Of a stretch of 7,837 nt of DNA, positions 5,298-7,837 are shown in pieces. Under the pieces are notes generated by a model that saw nothing but the letters and a program-made list of their open reading frames with translations, did not search any database and was not told the DNA's origin. A program made the position numbers and the translations under genes. Source of the DNA: Candidatus Uhrbacteria bacterium (GTDB taxonomy: Bacteria; Patescibacteriota; Patescibacteriia; 2-12-FULL-60-25); NCBI GenBank assembly GCA_014728435.1, contig WJLP01000053.1:1-7837 (forward strand), written 5' to 3'. Positions within the stretch are counted from its first letter, which is position 1. Each line of letters opens with the position of its first letter.

Positions 5298-5469
5298 GAA
5301 AACTTATCTTCGGTGAAATCGGCAAATCTTTCGGAGGGCGGCACACGCAAACCCGGCTCGGGGTTGCGTGCCAGCTCAATTCCCAAAATACTAACCGAAT
5401 CCGGCTTGATATCTATGGCTTTTTCAGATCTCTCCCGCTCTACAATTGGAGCATCAAATTTTGGTATCT

Positions 5470-5487
5470 CTAACATAATGCAAACAT
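5470..5487 (-). other. Possible five-codon upstream ORF overlapping the ATPase start
   Basis: ATG at 5487 opens MFALC and stops at TAG (5470-5472), overlapping the ATPase ATG at 5476. AAAGG lies four bases before it. The ATPase ATG has no Shine-Dalgarno site of its own, so termination-reinitiation could be its way of being translated. A full AAGGAGGT (about 5515-5522) further upstream faces no start codon. This is speculative. Confidence 0.25.
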
Positions 5488-5561
5488 TTTACCTTTGATG
5501 CCGAAACTGAGCAAACCTCCTTAATTTAAATAAAATAAAAAAGATCTGACTTTCCGCTCGC

Positions 5562-5590
5562 TTTATAATTTTTTAACTATTATTTGTTAA
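5562..5590 (-). promoter_or_regulatory. Candidate promoter of the ATPase gene
   Basis: On the - strand, TTAACA (5585-5590) and TATAAA (5562-5567) each match the sigma-70-type consensus at five of six positions and are 17 bases apart, the ideal spacing. The leader would be about 80 bases, A+T-rich, and would contain AAGGAGGT. The promoter begins about a dozen bases after the nrdR stop codon, so the ATPase gene is probably its own transcription unit. Confidence 0.5.
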
Positions 5591-5601
5591 TTGTTGTCGC
5601 T

Positions 5602-6069
5602 TCATTTCTTTCGTTTTTGTTTGGAGCGGAGTTCATCCAGTGCTTTTTGGAAGGTTTGGACATCTTCGAAGGCGCGGTAGACGGAGGCGTAGCGAATGTA
5701 GGCGACTTTATCGAAGTTGCGGAGGTGGGTCATTATGATGTCGCCTAAATTCGATGAAGTGATTTCCGTTGAACCTTTTTTGGCTATGTCACTTTCTATG
5801 TAATGAACCAACCCGCGAAAGCCATCCTCTGTGTAAGATCTTTTCTCGAGAGCTTTGCGCAAGCCCTGTGTGACTTTATCGCGATTGTACACCTCGCGGC
5901 GGCCGTCGCGCTTGATGATAGTTGTATCTAAAAGCGCTATCTCCTCGACAGTCGAAAAACGATGCTCACAAGCATCGCAAGCGCGCCGGCGGCGGATACT
6001 GATACCATCACTGCTTAAACGCGAATCTACAACTTTTGTATCTTGATTATTACAAACCGGGCAATGCAT
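5602..6069 (-). CDS. nrdR: Transcriptional repressor NrdR
   Basis: An ATP/dATP-sensing zinc-ribbon repressor of ribonucleotide reductase genes. The 155 residues are the usual length. The zinc ribbon is MHCPVCNNQDTKVVDSR ... RRRACDACEHRFST, with C3, C6, C31 and C34 as zinc ligands and the following arginines for DNA contact. The ATP-cone begins at IIKRDGRREVYNRDKVTQGLRKALEKR (51-77) and continues through VAYIRYASVYRAFEDVQTF (122-140). I chose ATG 6069 because NrdR proteins begin M-x-C-P-x-C. The frame is open to 6129, but the added 20 residues are not family-like and cover a good promoter. GGAG lies only two bases before the ATG, too near for a normal ribosome site. The reductase genes it would control are not in this window. 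Confidence 0.97.
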   Translation of the reverse strand: MHCPVCNNQDTKVVDSRLSSDGISIRRRRACDACEHRFSTVEEIALLDTTIIKRDGRREVYNRDKVTQGLRKALEKRSYTEDGFRGLVHYIESDIAKKGSTEITSSNLGDIIMTHLRNFDKVAYIRYASVYRAFEDVQTFQKALDELRSKQKRKK

Positions 6070-6094
6070 AGCTCCATGACAATCATCAATTACC

Positions 6095-6122
6095 AATATA
6101 ACAATATCCAATAAATTTTCAA
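6095..6122 (-). promoter_or_regulatory. Candidate nrdR promoter
   Basis: On the - strand, TTGAAA (6117-6122), a 16-base spacer, and extended -10 TG-T-TATATT (TATATT at 6095-6100). The start point would be near 6088, leaving a leader of about 20 bases before ATG 6069. This supports the shorter NrdR start, since the longer frame would begin upstream of the promoter. Confidence 0.5.
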
Positions 6123-6181
6123 TACCCAATATCTCTAAAAAAATACCAATTGGATCTTCGGTTTTTGATATCTTTGGTTAT

Positions 6182-6239
6182 TTATCCCGCAACATATTAT
6201 TAATTATTTTGGATATGCGGGATCACGCCAGAGGCGGTG
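6182..6239 (-). repeat. 58-nt palindromic interspersed repeat, copy B
   Basis: The partner of the element at 3057-3114, inverted relative to it. The first hairpin reads CCGCC-TCT-GGCG with a small imperfection. The long-range stem is perfect here: ATCCCGCA (6223-6216 on the - strand) with TGCGGGAT (6191-6184), separated by 24 A+T-rich bases. It lies between ftsZ and nrdR in the direction of transcription, without a T-run, so it is unlikely to be a standard terminator. Confidence 0.7.
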
Positions 6240-6270
6240 ATTGGTGATTGGAACTTGATGATTGGTATTT
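6236..6270. repeat. Degenerate 7-mer tandem array between ftsZ and repeat copy B
   Basis: Five 7-base units on the + strand read GGTGATT, GGTGATT, GGAACTT, GATGATT, GGTATTT. The array runs from just past the ftsZ stop codon into the end of repeat copy B, the same arrangement as the array beside copy A although the unit differs. Confidence 0.6.
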
Positions 6271-6277
6271 TTATTTT

Positions 6278-7597
6278 TTACATCATTTTTTTTCTAAACC
6301 ACGCAGGTATATCCGCAACCTCTTCTTCTTCGGTTTTTTCTTTTTCGGGAGCCACGCGCGGCGGCGGGGCGGGCCGCTGCTGTTCTTTGCCCGTCGGAGC
6401 GTAGCTGGGCGGCTGTATGTGCGGCTGATGTGTAGAGGGCTTGGGTTCGGCCTGAGCGACGGGTTGAGCTGGTTCTTCGGCCGGTTGAGTTTGCTGTTGC
6501 GACTGGTTGGTTTGAGTTTCGGCGGTTTTGGTAAATTGAGCTTGCGGACGCGCTTCGGGAACCGGTTTTTGAAACGAAAGTTTTTCGGTCGCGGCTTCGG
6601 GTTTGTATGAGCCGCCGGCAACCACGGAGCGATTTTGGCCGGGGCGCTCATCAAAACCTGTGGCCATTACAGTAACCTTAACTTCGTCTTTTAAAGACTC
6701 GTCCAAGATGGCGCCAAAAATAATTCTGGCTTGGGTATCTGCGGATTCGGTGATGACTTTGGCGGCTTCGGTAACTTCGTACATGCCCAAGTTGGACCCA
6801 CCGGTGACCGTAAACAGGATGCCTTTGGCTCCGTCGATGGAGACTTCGAGCAAGGGCGAGGCGATAGCGGCTTTGGCGGCATCAGCGGCACGGTTTTCGC
6901 CGTTGCCTTTGCCGATACCCATAAGCGCGGAACCGCGGTTTTCCATAATTGAGCGCGCGTCGGCAAAATCAACGTTAATGAGACCGGGAACGGAAATGAT
7001 ATCTGAGATTCCTTGTACGCCTTGGCGCAGTACGTCATCCACTATTTCAAAAGCATCCATTATTGATGTTTTACGATCAATAATTTGCAAGATACGATCG
7101 TTGGGAATGGTGATAATCGTATCGACGTGTTGATTGAGTTTTTCATGCGAATCCTCCGCGATAGCTTTGCGCTGGTAGCCTTCGAATTGAAACGGCCGAG
7201 TTACCACGGCGACGGTAAGTATGCCGAGCTCGCGGGCTATTTCGGCCACTTTGGGTGTGGCGCCGGAACCGGTACCTCCGCCCATACCACTGGTAATAAA
7301 AACCATATCCGCGCCTTTCATGGCTTCGCGAATTTCATCAGCGCTTTCTTCAGCCGCGCGCGCGCCAACTTCAGGGTTCATGCCGGCGCCCAATCCGCGG
7401 GATACGGTTTTACCGAGCTGGATTTTTTTACTGGCCATGGAGGCGTGCAATGCCTGTACATCGGTATTCATGACAATAAATTCCACACCACGAATCTTGG
7501 CTTGTATCATTCGGTTGACGGCAGAACCTCCCGAACCGCCCACGCCGATAACTTTTATCTTGGCTGATGTTTCAATCTCTGGCTTAATTTCTGGCAT
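6278..7597 (-). CDS. ftsZ: Cell division protein FtsZ
   Basis: The tubulin-like GTPase that assembles the cytokinetic ring under the membrane at midcell. With ATG 7597 it has 439 residues. The nucleotide-binding start is KIKVIGVGGSGGSAVNRM (13-30). The GTP signature loop is GGGTGSG (106-112), and the T7 loop NVDFADAR (208-215) carries the aspartates that complete the GTPase site of the neighbouring subunit. The globular core ends near 320 (VKVTVMATGF). A Gln/Pro/Ala-rich disordered linker of about 105 residues follows, and then the C-terminal peptide DIPAWFRKKM (429-438), which in other bacteria binds FtsA, ZipA-type anchors or SepF. The frame is open to a TTG at 7621, adding eight unconserved residues; ATG 7597 is preferred. 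No Shine-Dalgarno site precedes either. ftsA is not visible in the 216 bases upstream. Confidence 0.98.
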   Translation of the reverse strand: MPEIKPEIETSAKIKVIGVGGSGGSAVNRMIQAKIRGVEFIVMNTDVQALHASMASKKIQLGKTVSRGLGAGMNPEVGARAAEESADEIREAMKGADMVFITSGMGGGTGSGATPKVAEIARELGILTVAVVTRPFQFEGYQRKAIAEDSHEKLNQHVDTIITIPNDRILQIIDRKTSIMDAFEIVDDVLRQGVQGISDIISVPGLINVDFADARSIMENRGSALMGIGKGNGENRAADAAKAAIASPLLEVSIDGAKGILFTVTGGSNLGMYEVTEAAKVITESADTQARIIFGAILDESLKDEVKVTVMATGFDERPGQNRSVVAGGSYKPEAATEKLSFQKPVPEARPQAQFTKTAETQTNQSQQQTQPAEEPAQPVAQAEPKPSTHQPHIQPPSYAPTGKEQQRPAPPPRVAPEKEKTEEEEVADIPAWFRKKMM

Positions 7598-7621
7598 ATA
7601 ATGAGTAATAATGGTGAACAA

Positions 7622-7837
7622 AGTAACGTCTATTGAGCTAAAAAATTGCTCTTCGGTCTTATGAGCTTACCCACTTGCAATATTCACGTCAAGCGTATGT
7701 ACGCGCCCACCCAACTTTGCACTCCTTGCTTGATTCTTGATTTAAAATATACCCAATGGGCGTCATTTTGTTTAGGGAGCGATGAACTCTCTTACTGTTA
7801 TACCAAATTAACCAGTCGGCAAGCCTTCGGTTAAACT
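7622..7837. other. Upstream region of ftsZ, no supported gene
   Basis: No credible protein lies here. A 62-codon rightward frame (7646-7834) opens with TTG, has no family resemblance and no ribosome site. Small symmetries are present: GAGC/GCTC around an A-run (7635-7651), GCGTA-TG-TACGC (7693-7704), and a hairpin TTAACC/GGTTAA (7808-7834) with an inner GG/CC pair. A TAAAAT box at 7743-7748, followed by ATACCCA, copies 13 bases of the pyk promoter start region. Confidence 0.4.

Larger units (their letters stand above)
3245..5476 (-). pseudogene. AAA_5 (MoxR/midasin-like) ATPase with C-type-lectin-like tail, two frame breaks
   Basis: One gene of 744 codons read in three pieces. The first piece runs from ATG 5476 to about 5303, ending FADFTEDKF; the second from about 5297 to 4732; the third from about 4726 to the stop at 3245. 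Adding one base to the A-run at 5299-5302 and removing one from the T-run at 4727-4731 (+ strand) restores a continuous 743-residue protein. Its domains are an N-terminal extension (1-60), AAA_5 core (61-290), helical region (290-430), acidic Pro/Glu-rich linker (430-457) and a C-terminal domain (about 470-743) with a lectin-like end. The two breaks sit in short homopolymers and cancel in length, so sequencing or assembly error is as likely as decay. If the breaks are real, the gene is dead as one protein. The likely role is an ATPase-driven module that displays a variable binding face; this is inference. Confidence 0.8.

Noticed and set aside
5541..5601. Terminator for nrdR
   Set aside because: A T-run exists near 5535-5545 on the - strand, but only a 4-bp stem could precede it, and it lies after the promoter of the next gene.
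7646..7834. 62-codon rightward frame upstream of ftsZ
   Set aside because: It has a TTG start, no ribosome site, no recognisable motif, and lies in sequence full of small inverted repeats.

Overview
The window looks like a piece of a Patescibacteria (Candidate Phyla Radiation) chromosome. This is an inference from gene content and style: compact single-domain genes, a small EVE protein and a stand-alone GIY-YIG protein, an FtsZ with a long Gln/Pro linker, almost no good Shine-Dalgarno sites, and an AAA-ATPase ending in a C-type-lectin-like tail of the kind seen as diversity-generating-retroelement (DGR) targets in these bacteria. No rRNA or tRNA is present to settle the taxonomy.

Layout. Bases 1-919 read rightward: a terminator belonging to an unseen upstream gene (43-73), a GIY-YIG protein (121-387), a perfect 26-bp palindrome (399-424), an EVE-domain protein (461-877) and a strong bidirectional terminator (892-919). 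Everything else with coding content reads leftward. From the right these are ftsZ (7597 to 6278), nrdR (6069 to 5602), a large AAA-ATPase gene broken by two one-base frame changes (5476 to 3245), pyk (3014 to 1575) and a hicB-hicA toxin-antitoxin pair (1514 to 947). Candidate promoters can be drawn for nrdR, the ATPase gene, pyk and hicBA, so these leftward genes are probably several transcription units and not one operon.

Three things stand out. (1) The hicBA pair is bracketed by two copies of the last codons of pyk. One is the present pyk end (1575-1599). The other is an orphan copy (918-942) that sits against the strong terminator and differs from the first only at synonymous positions. 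This looks like an insertion into the 3' end of pyk that supplied a new pyk tail. (2) The C-terminus of the ATPase gene has the composition, codon pattern and closing IGFRPLVIF motif of a DGR variable region, although no reverse transcriptase or template repeat lies in the window. (3) Two copies of a 58-nt palindromic repeat, each abutting its own degenerate 7-mer array, lie in inverted orientation in the ftsZ-nrdR and ATPase-pyk gaps.

In function the core genes are housekeeping ones: cell division (FtsZ), control of ribonucleotide reductase (NrdR) and the ATP-yielding last step of glycolysis (Pyk). The hicBA pair, the GIY-YIG gene and the ATPase with its lectin-like tail look accessory. hicBA and the GIY-YIG gene are visibly richer in A+T than pyk or the EVE gene.
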